Positions 11,356 through 23,229 of a DNA stretch of 64,000 bases are shown piece by piece; positions within the stretch are counted from its first letter, which is position 1, and the number at the start of each line of letters is the position of its first letter. Both the position numbers and the translations under genes were made by a program. Source of the stretch: Doryteuthis pealeii (lineage: Eukaryota > Mollusca > Cephalopoda > Myopsida > Loliginidae); the NCBI GenBank assembly GCA_023376005.1, contig CM042150.1:71525941-71589940 (forward strand), written 5' to 3'. The notes under the pieces were generated by a model that worked only from the letters and a program-made list of their open reading frames with translations, was not told the DNA's origin and ran no database searches.

Positions 11356-12035
11356 GGGTCATTCCATGTCAAAACACCAGCAAAAAGTTTAAATCTGCAC
11401 ATATCAACATTTGAGAGTTCATGGAGCATTAGGATGATTGTCTTTAATTATAATCTTTCACTGAAATCCTGCACGTATATAGGAAAAAAACTCTGAACTT
11501 GGCAGGTTCATATCTTCTAAAGTAGACTTTGCTCCCACACAAAATTCTTTGATGAACTTAGGCAGACATAGTAGATGTTAAGAAAAAAATATTATGAAAA
11601 TTGAAGGGGATAATTTTTCGATAGACTGACCGTAAGCTACATAGGTGAAAAGTTGTTGATTTTGGAGTCATGCATTTGGTGGGCAAAATAAAATTTTCTA
11701 TCAGGTATAGGGTTAAAATAGTTGGATATTTGGATTCTACAGTCCTTATTTGCCTTACATACCAAATTTCAGAAATATTGAATGCATGAAAGTATTTTTT
11801 AAAAATCAAAAAAAAAAAAACACCGAGATTTTGCGACACCGCACGGCCTTAATTTTGAGGCAAAATAGGAAAATTATATCCCCCCTCTAAAATCGGAACG
11901 GTAAGGTTTAAGACAAAATAATTTGGCACACTTTCCTAATTCATGAAGGGGAACATTTGTGCCAAATTTCAAGTAATTTGGTGTTGGTGGGTGCAGATCT
12001 AAACTTTTTGCTGGCGTTTTGACATGGAATGACCC
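11356..12035. mobile_element. 680-bp inverted-repeat element (GGGTCATTCC family)
   Basis: Left end GGGTCATTCCATGTCAAAAC with CCAGCAAAAAGTTTA; the right end is its reverse complement, giving inverted ends of about 47 bp. No coding capacity; ORFs inside are short. It is non-autonomous (MITE-like). The base pairs flanking this unit itself do not match, whereas AACA flanks the larger composite 10878-12035. The superfamily is not assigned. Confidence 0.85.
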
Positions 12036-13259
12036 AACAGCTTACGAACAAGCATATACATGCAAACTTGCTATACATCAGTCCGGCGCCTATATAGGTG
12101 CCACCCTAAAACAACCTGTACTTACTGCCCCCCCTCTCAATGATAGTCTGGCTTATTCCTCTGATCAAAATGCACTACATTCAAACTTTCCAGCACAATC
12201 TGTTGCTGCTGCCTCAAACAGATGGACATGCTATTACTGTGGTTTAAGTTTACACTCATGGCTCTACTGTCCTGCCATAAATGTAAAAAAATAGGACTTC
12301 TTTCAAAAATCTGCAAATCGTCCAAAAATACTCCTCTAAAATCCACCCCCTCTATCAGTTCAATGCCATTTTCTGCAATCTTGGCTGTGTTCCCTGACTT
12401 CCTATCAAAAACTATCATAAAAATTAAAATCATCAACGGTATCGACACTAATGCATTATTAGACACTGGCAGTTCAGAAAATTTCATTAGAGAGAGTCTA
12501 GTGAAAACAGGTGGAATTAATTTCCTCTCTGAGGAAAGTAACTATGGCAAACGCATCGTTGTCGTCGCACGTAAGTGGGTACTTTTGGGCCAAACTTCAG
12601 TATAATAAACGTCTCATATAAAGCAGTTAAGGTATCTCTAATTAAAGATCTTTGTTGTGAGGTGATATTAGGCCACAACTTTTTTCAACAAAACTCTAGC
12701 ATTGAAATTCCGTTTGATGGAAATAAATCTATATAAAAAATTTGTGGACTGACGACTGTTAATATTCCGTACCCCTCACTTTTCGAATACTTAACAAAAG
12801 ATTGCAAGCTAGTAGCAATAAAAAGTCAACGTTATTCACACGACGATAAACAATTTATAAGATCCGAAATAAAAAGAATGCTTCAGGAAGGGTAATTGAA
12901 CCAAGTACGTCACCATGGAGGGCTCAAGTATTAATAACAGCTACAGAAAATCATAAAAAGAGAATGGTTATCGACTATTCCCAAACAATAAATTGGTTCA
13001 CACTGCTGGATGCGTTTCCTTTGCCTCGAATAGATGAAATGCTATGCAAAATAGCTAAATATAGTATATTCAGCACACTAGATTTAGAAAGTGCTTATCA
13101 TCAGGTAGCCATTAAGACAAAGGATAAACCCTACACTGCATTTGAAGCAGCTGGACGGTTATACCAGTTTCGAGGAATACCGTTCGGGGTAATTAATGGA
13201 GTGGCAAGTTTTCAGAGAATAATCGACAATATCAAACACTAACTCCTTACAAAGGAAAT

Positions 13260-13960
13260 ATCAAGACATATTTTCTAGGGGAGGTCCTTGGATATTCGGG
13301 GGTTCATGCCAACAGATCATATGAAAATTCCATCCCAAAATAAAGTCATCAAATTCTTTTACTTGAAGAATTTGGACATTATATGTGGTTGCTCTAATTG
13401 CTCTTGTATCAGAAATTGCTCTTTATTTTAACTACTAGTTATTTTACAGATGTTTCCTGCCCTACTTGCATCATTGTGATTAATAACTATTTGATCACCA
13501 ACAGATATAATATTGTCTAAATCCACATAACTGTCTTGGACATGATATGTTGTTAAACCCTAGATTCATCTAAGTTGATCTCAAGATAAAGGATTTGAAA
13601 CTGTTAACTTCTTAAGTACCATGGCTTTGTAAATCATATTCGCATCAATTTTAACCCTACAATTGTATGGTGAGGCTCTTGGGGTTATTAGTTCAGCTAG
13701 TGAATCCTCATCTTGAATATGTACATCAGTTACATGTGTGGTCATCTTTGCTTCTTCTTTATGTGATCAATCAGCCTTCCGTTAAGCTTCTTCAGAGTCA
13801 CTCCTAATTTTTCCAGTGCATTTATTTCAAATTCAACATCAATCTCAACCACATCTCTCTGAAATTCTAGTAGTCTAATTTTCCAGTCCTTTACTAAATT
13901 CACATTGCCAACAAGATCACCACTCCAATCTTTGATGTTTGACTAGTCAAGTGCAAGATG
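13260..13960 (-). pseudogene. Possible retroelement protease region remnant
   Basis: The minus strand gives short coherent pieces in shifting frames: LQVKEFDDFILGWNF (about 13375-13330), which resembles the end of a retroelement protease, and VKIDANMIYKAMV upstream. Many stops are present. It is convergent with the RT fragment at 12890-13242, so it belongs to a different insertion. Weak identification. Confidence 0.35.
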
Positions 13961-13969
13961 TTTAGGGGT

Positions 13970-14580
13970 TTGTTTCACTCGGGGTGCTAGATTAGGATTT
14001 TGTAACATTTGCAAATGGCATTAGGACAATAGACCAGATCAAGTTTATGAAAGGTATCGTGTGCATACATTAAGTGGCAATCACCAAGAAATTGCTCAAC
14101 TGTTCTATTAAGGAAAAGATATACATAAGAATCGGAGCACTTTATTTGAAGTCTGGCTATGCAGAAACACTGAATTGATAAATGTAGATTGTATGTCATG
14201 AAATTGAAATAGGACTAACAGCAAATATGCAGCTTTTGAAAGCATTTGAATTTGTTTGGAAAGGGACAATTCTACATATGAAGACAAACATTCCTTTATA
14301 TACTGCAGTAAGTAGCTTAAATTCGTTTTCGTATTTGATAAAATTTGTATGAGATGAGATTTATTTTGTCTGTTGTAATGACATCTACAAATTGGCATTC
14401 AGTTGCAGCGTGGACATTTTGTTTGTACTTTGGATAAATTATGTTCTCTACATTATGAGAATCAATGGTTGAAAGCTCAAGTAGTTTCTTTACATTCATT
14501 TTTTTTCTCAATATTACTCCCTGAATTTGTATAGTGCCTTTAATAATGTTGGTCCATCATATTTTTCCCTGACTTCAAAA
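13970..14580. other. Unassigned AT-rich stretch
   Basis: Minus-strand ORFs of 64-96 codons (14108-14398, 14317-14511) have no motifs I recognise. They are probably remains of a mobile element. Confidence 0.3.
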
Positions 14581-14584
14581 CATT

Positions 14585-14900
14585 AAACCTACCATTGGAG
14601 AATGGAACTTAAAATAGACCAAAAATAGAAGAGAACAGGTTGTGCTGACCCACCTTCACATAGGCCACACCTACATCACCCATCATCATTTACTAGAAGG
14701 CACAGAATCCCTAATATGCACTACATGCCAAGAGAGATTTACAGTGAAACATGTACTGCTAGAGAGTGTAGACTTTGATCTAGTGTGAACAAAATACTAC
14801 CAAGCAAGTAATTTGAAAAAACTTTTCACAAAAATAAGACCATCCAGGATATTACATTTCCTGAAAGAAGTGGGATTGTACTAAAAAATATGAGTAATTG
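14585..14900 (+). pseudogene. LINE C-terminal end (RNase H tail with zinc finger)
   Basis: Reads IKPTIGEWNLK, then REQVVLTHLHIGHTYITHHH and LICTTCQERFTVKHVLLES. This is the hallmark C-terminus of LINEs that carry an RNase H domain, with a CxxC...H finger. Internal stops and loss of everything upstream make it a 5'-truncated remnant. It differs from the other LINE families in the window. Confidence 0.8.
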
Positions 14901-14964
14901 AACAGTAGTTAAAATCTATACATATATACATTTGTTTTCTACCAAACTATCGCTACAAATCCAA

Positions 14965-16500
14965 AACTTAGTCGGCATTAAATGACCCAACAAGGTTGAT
15001 ATGCCATAAAACAAAACAAACAACAAACAAACCTGTTTAACATAAAAATTTAATATTTTATTGAATTTACCAACCAGTAAATTCACCAATAGTAACATTG
15101 CTATTAGTTCTCCTCCTAAAGGAGATACCAAAGAAAAAAGAAAAACTCATCAGAAAGTCAATTGCCTGTATTCTTGTCCCAGTGCAAAAGTTGAGAGATG
15201 GAGCTCCATTTTTTTTACTATCAAACCTTGGAACATTTTACTATATAGAGCAACCATGCCAGAAAAGTCCTTTGATAAGGATTGCAATTAAAAGGATCTG
15301 GATATGTTAGTGATGCCACTCCATATATGTTGGTAAACTAACTCAACAGGTTCATTCATCCTTGGGTCATATCTATTTTTTTCATTTATGATGTGTTTTA
15401 TCACATTTAATGGAAAGAGAAACATGTTTTGGTGAAAGAGAAAAGTCTTTGTGAATGTTGGCTGTGAAGCATTGAGTCACAGACATGTGCACTGAGCTCT
15501 TGATGAGAGGACACTCCTTATTTATTTGGTAAGCAACTGATGTACAATGGAAACATTTTTCCTGATGTAATATATCAAGTAATTAAGGCCTACCAAAGTT
15601 TAAAACTAAAAATGCCAGATCTTTATCATCTGCATTACATCTAGTGCTCAATTTAGTGCACAACTGATGATTTGTGAGGTACTTGTTATTAATATGTAAT
15701 TTGCTGATAATCTTAATTGCTGCTTATTCCTCAATGTTTGTCATTGAAGTGGAATATTGAAGTTGGCACCCTCTTTGTTAACACTGGACACATCATCAAA
15801 AACTCTAAAATTACGATTAGCACATTGGTAGTGATGCAAGGCAGTATCCTGCAAAACAATCAACTAGAAAGAAAAATTTGAAGAAAAAAAAAAGTCTTGT
15901 GTATTAGGTCTGTACAACTTGAACAGGATAGCAAAACCTCTCAACAATTTTCACATTCCTATCAGTTACATCAACTTGATCATAAATGTCTGGTTTATCA
16001 ACTTCAGGTTCATAGACTTTCTCAAATTAATTTTGCAGAAGGCTGGAAATTATAGAGGAAGCATCCTCCTCAGCAATATTTTCAAGAGGAGAAATCTGAT
16101 TTTCAGAGCGATATAATTTTTTTGGTTTTCACTCAAAATTTTTAACGTGTCACATGCTATTACAAGGACAAAAAAATTATTTAAAATCAAATTACAGTTA
16201 AAGGAAGACAACAGCTTTTTGTATATCTTTTTTAATAAATTTATGATTTCTAATTAAAATTTTAACGTAAAATTTTTAAAAAGTCAGTATCTATTTTAAG
16301 TAATTCAATTTTATCAATATAAAAATTTTAATTTAATTCATGAAAAATGACCTATTACTTAATCATAACATTTATTATCTAGATGCAGATATGATATAAA
16401 TAATTTATTCATATATCTAGATAATAAATTAGAATAATCATTATAAATTATTTTGAGTTTTTTAAATGCATGTCAATTTTTCTATTAACTAATTAAGTGA
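14965..16500. other. AT-rich spacer with a SINE-tail trace
   Basis: At 14968-15013, GGCATTAAATGACCCAACAA followed by GTTGATATGCCAT matches the tail of the SINE at 51222. No genes are seen in the rest. Confidence 0.4.
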
Positions 16501-17654
16501 TTTCAAGTAGCATTCCCAGTTGCTTTTTTTTACTTGAGATTCTTGTTATCTAATCACATTAGTTATATAGAGCTCTCTAAATGGAGTTCAAAACTATTTG
16601 AATTATGCAAATATCCCCAGTGTTATGAGAATTTAAAGCCCTGAAATTGGTGGTACAAAAGTGAACATGATTTTTTTCCAAAAATATGTCAAATGACTAA
16701 CCAATTCAAAACAAGAAATTCAATAATTTCTTCACCATTTCTTTATTTTTGGAGCTATTTTGATAAAATATGACATTCTTATGTAAAATTGTATGTTCTT
16801 TCTGATTCTGTACTCAAATTGTATGTATTTCTATGCTATAACCAAGTATTTATTTGCAGCATTTTTTAAAAAAGTTTACCACAAGATTATTTAACATTTT
16901 CATTTTAAAACTGCATGTAAGTATTACTTTAAATATATAACATCACTTTGAACTTAAAAATACATTTTTAAATACTGATGTTGAATTACATACAAGAAAT
17001 AGAATATCTCTTTACATACGTTTTTAAACATAGCCTGTCCGGTATGTGCTGACAGGTTTGTAACGTTTCTCATAATTTTAAGTTGTTTTTTTTCTCCAAA
17101 ATTGAAAGCTTAACAAAAAAAACCTGATGGTCTTGCATCATTATAATTTTACACATTATATATCAAAATAATTCTGAGACTATCTTCTATTAATGATATA
17201 GTGCTCTTTTTTTTGCTGATTTTATACTTTTGAAGAAATCTCCGTCAACTTTTTCTATTGTATTTTCACTTCCAAAGATCAGAAAAGAAAAAAATAAGTC
17301 CCTGCATGTAGTTTAAAGTGTCTTCTAATTAAGTGTAAAATTTCAAGAATATTGATAAAGATTAGCCACTTTTTTTACGAAAAAAGTAATGTGTAAAATT
17401 TAGTTTTGTAAAAAAATTCCTATTTCATGTTTTCGGCTGTTCAAAGCAAAATACCATTTTAACTCACCGTAAAAAATTATTCAGTGGTTAAAAACATACA
17501 AATTACATATTTAGAAAGATTATTTCTTTTATTTCCAACCATATAAATATTTTTGAGTTTGGACCAGAAATATGCGAGAATTTGCGATTTTATATGGTCT
17601 GAATTTGTCAATGTCCACCAAAAGCAGCGAAAGTGCTAGGGTTGTTATTTCAAG
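16500..17654 (+). mobile_element. AT-rich modular element, 1-module copy
   Basis: Starts TAGCATTCCCAGTTGC at 16508. ATTTCAAG flanks both sides (16500-16507 and 17647-17654), a perfect 8-bp direct repeat and probable target duplication. One CCAACCATATAAATA module occurs near 17536. The extreme 3' end differs from other copies. Confidence 0.75.
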
Positions 17655-18043
17655 TCATTTCAGAATCTAATAATGATACACAGCTCATTCAACTGTAGCA
17701 TATGCAAATCTAATAGATTGCAATGGAGTTATTAGAAAAATAATTAATTAAAATAATTTAATTTATTTTGTTATTGTCTAAAAGAACTACAAGGGTTATA
17801 TTACAAAAATATTAATAGTACTGGATACTCACTTGGTTACCTCATTTTAGGAATGATCCCCACCCTCCTTTTAGAGTTACCAGGTACTTTACAATATTAC
17901 ATTTTTTCCTTAAGGGACCCCCACCCTCATTTTCAGCATACATATCCGGTACCTGAATTTTGACCCCACCCTGTATGTATCCCAAATAAGTTCTAGCTTG
18001 ATGATCATAATTCTGTTTCCAAACTAGCTCAAACCCATGTATA

Positions 18044-18114
18044 ATTAATTTTTTGTGAGCAAGACATTAGGATGTACATTGTACATCTTAATGTCTTGCT
18101 CACAAAAAATTAAT
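18044..18114. repeat. 34-bp-arm perfect-type hairpin
   Basis: Arms 18044-18077 and 18081-18114 are complementary with one mismatch and a 3-base loop. The core contains GAGCAAGACATTAGGATGTA. Confidence 0.9.
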
Positions 18115-18404
18115 CTTTCTGTGAATGTTTTCATATGATGGAAACATAATTGTGAAGGTTGTGAGCAACTCCCTATGTACTCTTAATTGAAAATATTTGT
18201 AAATAGTCTATGCCTGAAACTTCTAAAAAAAATTTAATGTTCAATAACTTTTTACCAATTTTACATATGTGATGATACCATGAATGGATACATGAGTCAA
18301 AAAATGCTTATATTAAATTCCTAATATTCACCATAAATTATATTCCTAACTTTTTGTAAGATGATAAATGTCAGATTTAGAAATGTTCTTAAGTACCAAT
18401 TATG

Positions 18405-18632
18405 TGTAAGTAAAAAGTCATCTGGGAGGCCTAAAGTCGGTATCAGCCAATCAGTGAGGGAGTCTATCCCCTTTTCACTAGCACTAGGTCAAGGAGATTG
18501 TTTTTGCATCTGAGGTGGAGCGCCACACCTACCATCAGCTCCTTACTTTACCGCACAGACCCCTGTGCTACTCATATGCTGAGTTGGCGAGGGCCAGTAT
18601 CGAACTAGGAACCTAACCTTGTGGTTTCTAAA
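18405..18632 (-). mobile_element. SINE-A copy (tRNA-derived), reverse orientation
   Basis: The reverse complement matches 47114-47380: GGTTCCTAGTTCGATACTGG (B-box region), TATGAGTAGCACA, GTGCGGTAAAGTAAGGAGCT, CCTAGTGCTAGTGAAAAGGG and GATAGACTCCCTCACTG. The pol III A box is less well preserved than in the other copy. Confidence 0.85.
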
Positions 18633-18716
18633 AATTATTATATTTACTTTCTTAAACAAGTTTTTATTCTGTACATAAATACATGTAGGAAGTCAAAATA
18701 CTTCTGTACTTTCCTC

Positions 18717-19896
18717 AAATTTATTAGCATTCCCAGTTGATTTTTTTTATTTGGGGTTATAGTTATTTAATTACATTAGTTATATAGTTATGTAAATGGA
18801 GTTCAGAACTGTTTGAATTATGCCAGTGGTTCAAAAGTTATGAGAATTTAAAGCCCTGAAATTGAGTGTACAAAAGTGGACATGAATTTGTATAAAAAAT
18901 ATGTCAAATCATGGACCAATTCAGAACAAGAAATTCAGTAATTTCTTCACCATTTCTTTATTTTTGGAGAAATTTTGAAAAAACTTGGAATTCTTATCTA
19001 AAATTATATGTTCTTTCTGATTCTGCACTCAAATTGTATGTATCTCTATGCTGTAACCAATTATTTAGAGAATAAGAGGTACCAATAGCAGTTTTTTAAA
19101 TTAACCACAAGATTATTCAACATTTTCATTTTAATACTGCATGTATATACATTGACATATGGTATTAATTTAAATAAATAACATCAATTTGAACTTAAAA
19201 ATACCTTTTTAAATACTTGATATGTTGTATTACATACAAGAAATAGAATACCTATTTACATCATTTTTTTTTTTTAAACAAAGCCTGTCCGGTCGGTGTG
19301 TAATAATATGTTTTGTTAACGTTTTAAAACTATATCGTAAGTTTAACAAAAAATCCTGACGGTTAACCATCATGTAAATATCATATATTATATATCAAAA
19401 TAATTCTGAGGGTATCTTCTATCAAGGATATAGTGCTGTTTTTTTGCTTAGCTTATATTTTTTAAAGGAATTTGTGTCAACTTTCATTGGTAGTGGTTTC
19501 GCTTCCGAAGGTCAGAGAAGAAAAAAACAACCTACACTATATAGTATAAAGTGTCTACTAATTAAGTGTTCAATTTCAAGAATATTGATAAAGATTATCC
19601 TCTTTGATTTTGCAATGCAAACTACCAACTAAAATTTAGGTTTGAAAAAAATTCATATGTTTTGGTTTTGACTGTCCAAAGCAAAATGCAGTTTTAAATC
19701 GCTGTAAAAAATAATTCAATGGATAAAAACCCATGGAAATTACGTATTTAGAAAGATTATTTTATTTTTTCCAACCATATAAATATTTTTAAGATTGGAT
19801 CAGAAATACTCGAGAAATTGCAAATTTAACTGATTATGGTCGCAAATTTGACCTTGTCTGCTGATATCAGCTAACTGCTTGCAATGCTAAATCTAT
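18717..19896 (+). mobile_element. AT-rich modular element, 1-module copy with target duplication
   Basis: Element 18725-19888 starts TAGCATTCCCAGTTGATTTT and ends AACTGCTTGCAATGCT. Flanks AAATTTAT and AAATCTAT (7 of 8) are a probable target duplication. It holds a single module (CCAACCATATAAATA near 19780). The 45 bp right of its end reappear inside the copy ending near 24240. Confidence 0.8.
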
Positions 19897-19936
19897 TTAA
19901 AGATTATCCATTAAAAAATGCATTTCTTACCAATCT

Positions 19937-21715
19937 GAAAAATAAAGTGGTTGAGGTTATGAGTTTGAACACATAAAAGTTAAGTCTTGATTATGAATAA
20001 AAGAAATACACTTTAAATCCCATATAAAAAAAAAAAGATGATGATAGTAATTCCTCTGAAATAAGAAATTAAGAAATTGCAAATTCAAGGGATATACTTT
20101 GACTAAATATCAAATTTGGTATTTACTTTTTATGGTTGATGTCGTATTTTATGCAGGTTATAAATTCTTTGTTCTGTCAACAACTTTAGGAACCCTTGAA
20201 GTTATGCATGGGAAGATTAGACAGTTTACCTGAATGTTTAGTGACAGATAATGCTTTTTACGTCATGGAAATTTATTCAGGTTAATCAAATACATTGCAT
20301 TGTCTCATTCATATATGTTAGAAGCAATGATATAATCCAGAAGCTCACGTGAATATTCAAATAAACCATTAGAGCTTTGTCTCTACGATCAGGTACAACT
20401 TACTTGGTAACTTTCTTTTATGTAACAGAATGATTTCTTGAATCATTTGATGACTCACCAAATCACCTTTTTCTACCAGCTAAGCATATCATAAATTTTT
20501 TTTTAGCCACATCTAGTGTTATGTTCAGTAGAAAGAAAGGAGGATTAATGGTCAGAAATAGTCAAGGCTAAGAATAAATTCTAGGAACTTGTAGTAAGTA
20601 AAAATAGGTCATATAAAGCAGAATTGATGCAACCTAGATAAATCTTCAAGAAGAGTATGTCATCTGGGATTTAATGATGTTCTCATAAGAAGTTTATGGT
20701 AAATGCAATAGTTAGCAAGCTTGTCTTGCAGATCATTTGCTAGTTCTGTGAGTTTTATCTGTTATGTGATCCATTACTGTGACCTTGTGCTAGACTAAGG
20801 TTAGTAAATAAACATTACTATTGTATTTGACTTCCTCTAAGATACTAGTTCTTAATACCTTGGCTTGGCTTGGCTTTTATTTTGGCTAGAATGCTGGTAC
20901 TGGTAAGGAATTAAAAAAACACATTTCAGCTACAAGGAAGGTCATGAGTTACTCTTTTCTTTCTATTTACTAAGCTTACCTTTATTCAGTACATGGCTGA
21001 ATGAATGATAATGGTACTAAGAACATTGTGTTAATCTTATCTTCCAAATAAGTGGATGCCTGCCTTCCTTAAAAATCAGTATTTGAAGTTTTGGCTTTTA
21101 CCAAACACTGATGGGAAATATGAAACTATTTCAGTCAGCTATAAGATAGACCATGAGCTACTCATTCTTGATCCCTTAGTCTCTGTTTGATTCTGAAGAA
21201 ATTGCTGAAACCTCAACTACTGAAAGGGGATATTTTATATATTTTAAACATTTTAGAAAACTTAAATTCTAACATTTTTTTTCTGATCATTATAATAATT
21301 TGAATTTTTAGAACTGTTTGACTCATTATGATAGCAAATAATGAGCAAAAATTTTAAGGACAATCTATGCACTTACATAGGCCTTGTCTCATTATTTATT
21401 AGACAGACTTTGTGTGTATATAGTTGTTCTTAAACTTGAGACTTTATTATAAACAGTGATATGACTAATTTTAATTTTTGCTAAATTATCTTTTGTCACA
21501 TATTGGTTCTTTGTAGTAGTAATGATCACATCACCTTAAAACATAGACATTTGCATTTTTTGGTGGGTTCCATCTTAAAGATGCTTATAAAATTGCATCA
21601 AATAAAAGAAAATTGATTTATTTACAAGTTTATCAAGGTTGTTTATATGTAATGTATATCTTGTTTTTATAACCTTTTAACGATAATACAGGAGAAAAAA
21701 AAACACCTACTGTCA
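19937..21715. other. AT-rich spacer, nothing recognised
   Basis: No ORF above 60 codons and no repeat shared with other parts of the window that I could find. Confidence 0.5.
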
Positions 21716-21718
21716 TGT

Positions 21719-21893
21719 TTCGACCAATACACGTAATCTATCACTATCACCTACCCGACGTACACTAACACAATCTCCACTACTAAAATCACCACACAAT
21801 GCAAAACCCATCGAACCATAAGTACCATTTTCCTCTATTGAAACACCATATCCATCTACAAGCACCCTCAGTAATTGTTGATATTATGTTTGC
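21719..21893 (-). other. Short coding-like reading frame, unidentified
   Basis: Minus-strand frame open for about 57 codons ending in TGA at 21719, without an ATG at the start. The predicted peptide includes LVDGYGVSIEENGTYGSMGF and DCVSVRRVGDSDRLRVLVET. Its composition (balanced, Gly/Asp/Val-rich) is unlike the surrounding AT-rich random translations. It could be a terminal exon or a fragment of a mobile-element protein. No good splice acceptor is visible. Confidence 0.35.
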
Positions 21894-22346
21894 TATGATC
21901 ATGATTGTTGCAAGTATTACTTAATATAATACAATCAGTGCATATAACAATTTAACATATCATTATAATATAACTAACATGATTTGTTACACAATATACA
22001 ACAGGCAATATATAATAACCTAATTAGAGATGTGCAGTTTAATTGAAAAACCACAGTTTTTTGGTTTCATCTTCATAAAGTAATATCATACCAAAATATT
22101 TTACGAAACCGAAACCGAAACCATTCAGTTTAGTGTTATCACTACGAGTGACCATATTTAAAGAAACTGTTGAAAGAGACTTTCAGATTTTAATAAGATT
22201 AAATTCTATCAACATTTATACCATTGTAAGAGGAAAAGATTGAACAAAAATGTAATAAATTTATTGACAAGTTTTAGGAAATAAATGTGAAATCTCTTTG
22301 TTTACAAAAGTAATGAAGAAAAAGAAAATTGACCTAAAATGCATTT

Positions 22347-22530
22347 TTGACAATGAATTTAGCCTTACAGAAAATAATTTGCAAAAAATCAGGGAATGAA
22401 CTTTATAATGCATTATTTATTTTATTTCAAAACTTTCTCATTTTTTTCAGGTCACTTAATTTTGACCCCACCTTATTTTGGGGGCGTAAAATCTCAGCGA
22501 GTTGGTCAGCGTTTGATACTAATTACAGTA
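22347..22530 (+). mobile_element. Unclassified dispersed repeat, copy 1
   Basis: Plus-strand peptide LYNALFILFQNF followed by RSLNFDPTLFWGRKIS, shared in coding sense with minus-strand segments 22920-23070 and 24590-24764. This copy lacks the LSDFNEIFSIDLS segment. Confidence 0.55.
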
Positions 22531-22888
22531 GAAATAAAAAGATAAAAGACCGGAGTTGTGAATAGAAAAAAAAAAAATTTTAAGAGGAATATTCTATGAG
22601 AAAATAAGTACCAATAATCGTAAAATAAAATGTAAAAAAAAGTAAATAAAAATTTTTTTTGAGATTTCTTTTTTACTCATTTCGATAATTATTTAATTGG
22701 CTATTATCTTATAAAAGAAGAAATTATACATTGATATTTTTTCTGCTTAAAAAGGAAGAGGGGCCTAAATTTTCAATAGAGTTTTTCTTTAAAAATTATA
22801 CATTGTTTGACTAAAATAAGATTTGCATTAAATAGATATTTATTTCTAGAATCTAAAAATATAACATTTTAAACTTAACAGAATATTT

Positions 22889-23107
22889 TTATTTTAAATG
22901 AATTTTATATATTAATTTTTCATAGCCAAAATACTTAAAGTTTTGAAATAAAATAGCTGATGCATTATAAAATTCATTAATTGATAAATCAATACTGAAA
23001 ATTTCATTAAAATCGGATAATTCCCTGATTTTTGGTAAAAATTTTTCCAATCGCGAATGTTTCATTAAATTTGTAAACAAGCCATTTATACCATTTATAA
23101 AGAGCAT
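22889..23107 (-). mobile_element. Unclassified dispersed repeat, copy 2
   Basis: Minus-strand ORF with FLPKIRELSDFNEIFSIDLS and NEFYNASAILFQNF. It matches copy 3 at peptide level with mostly conservative changes. No known domain. Confidence 0.55.
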
Positions 23108-23229
23108 TAATGTTGAACGTGATCGAAATTGACCAAAAATATCGTTTTATATGTATTAAAGATAAATTGCATATGTAATGACATTTTTCTTTTTTTAATG
23201 ATGGTTATTATACTTATAGTAGTAAAGAT

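Larger units (their letters stand above)
10600..13242 (+). pseudogene. LTR retroelement gag-protease-RT, interrupted by an insertion
   Basis: Gag begins near 10620 with KPKNELFARHVLTTRQQ (10640), GQTLDHFLKI and, in a shifted frame, DTFVNGLCNVQVRQQLLEN up to 10877. An insertion occupies 10878-12035. Gag then resumes with AYEQAYTCKLAIHQSGAY (12040) and a zinc-knuckle-like CYYCGLSLHSWLYC. Protease has LLDTGSSENFI (about 12455). Reverse transcriptase (12890-13242) has PSTSPWRAQV, RMVIDYSQTIN, FSTLDLESAYHQVAI and FRGIPFGV, and stops before the YxDD box. Stops occur in the linker regions near 12735 and 12893. The family is Ty3/Gypsy-type. RNase H and integrase are not present downstream. Confidence 0.85.

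Noticed and set aside
22021..22150. Possible hAT-type end (GAGATGTGCAGTTT, repeated CCGAAACCGAAACC)
   Set aside because: Only one end is visible and no target duplication was found. A similar purine-rich run at 29460-29550 is too degenerate.
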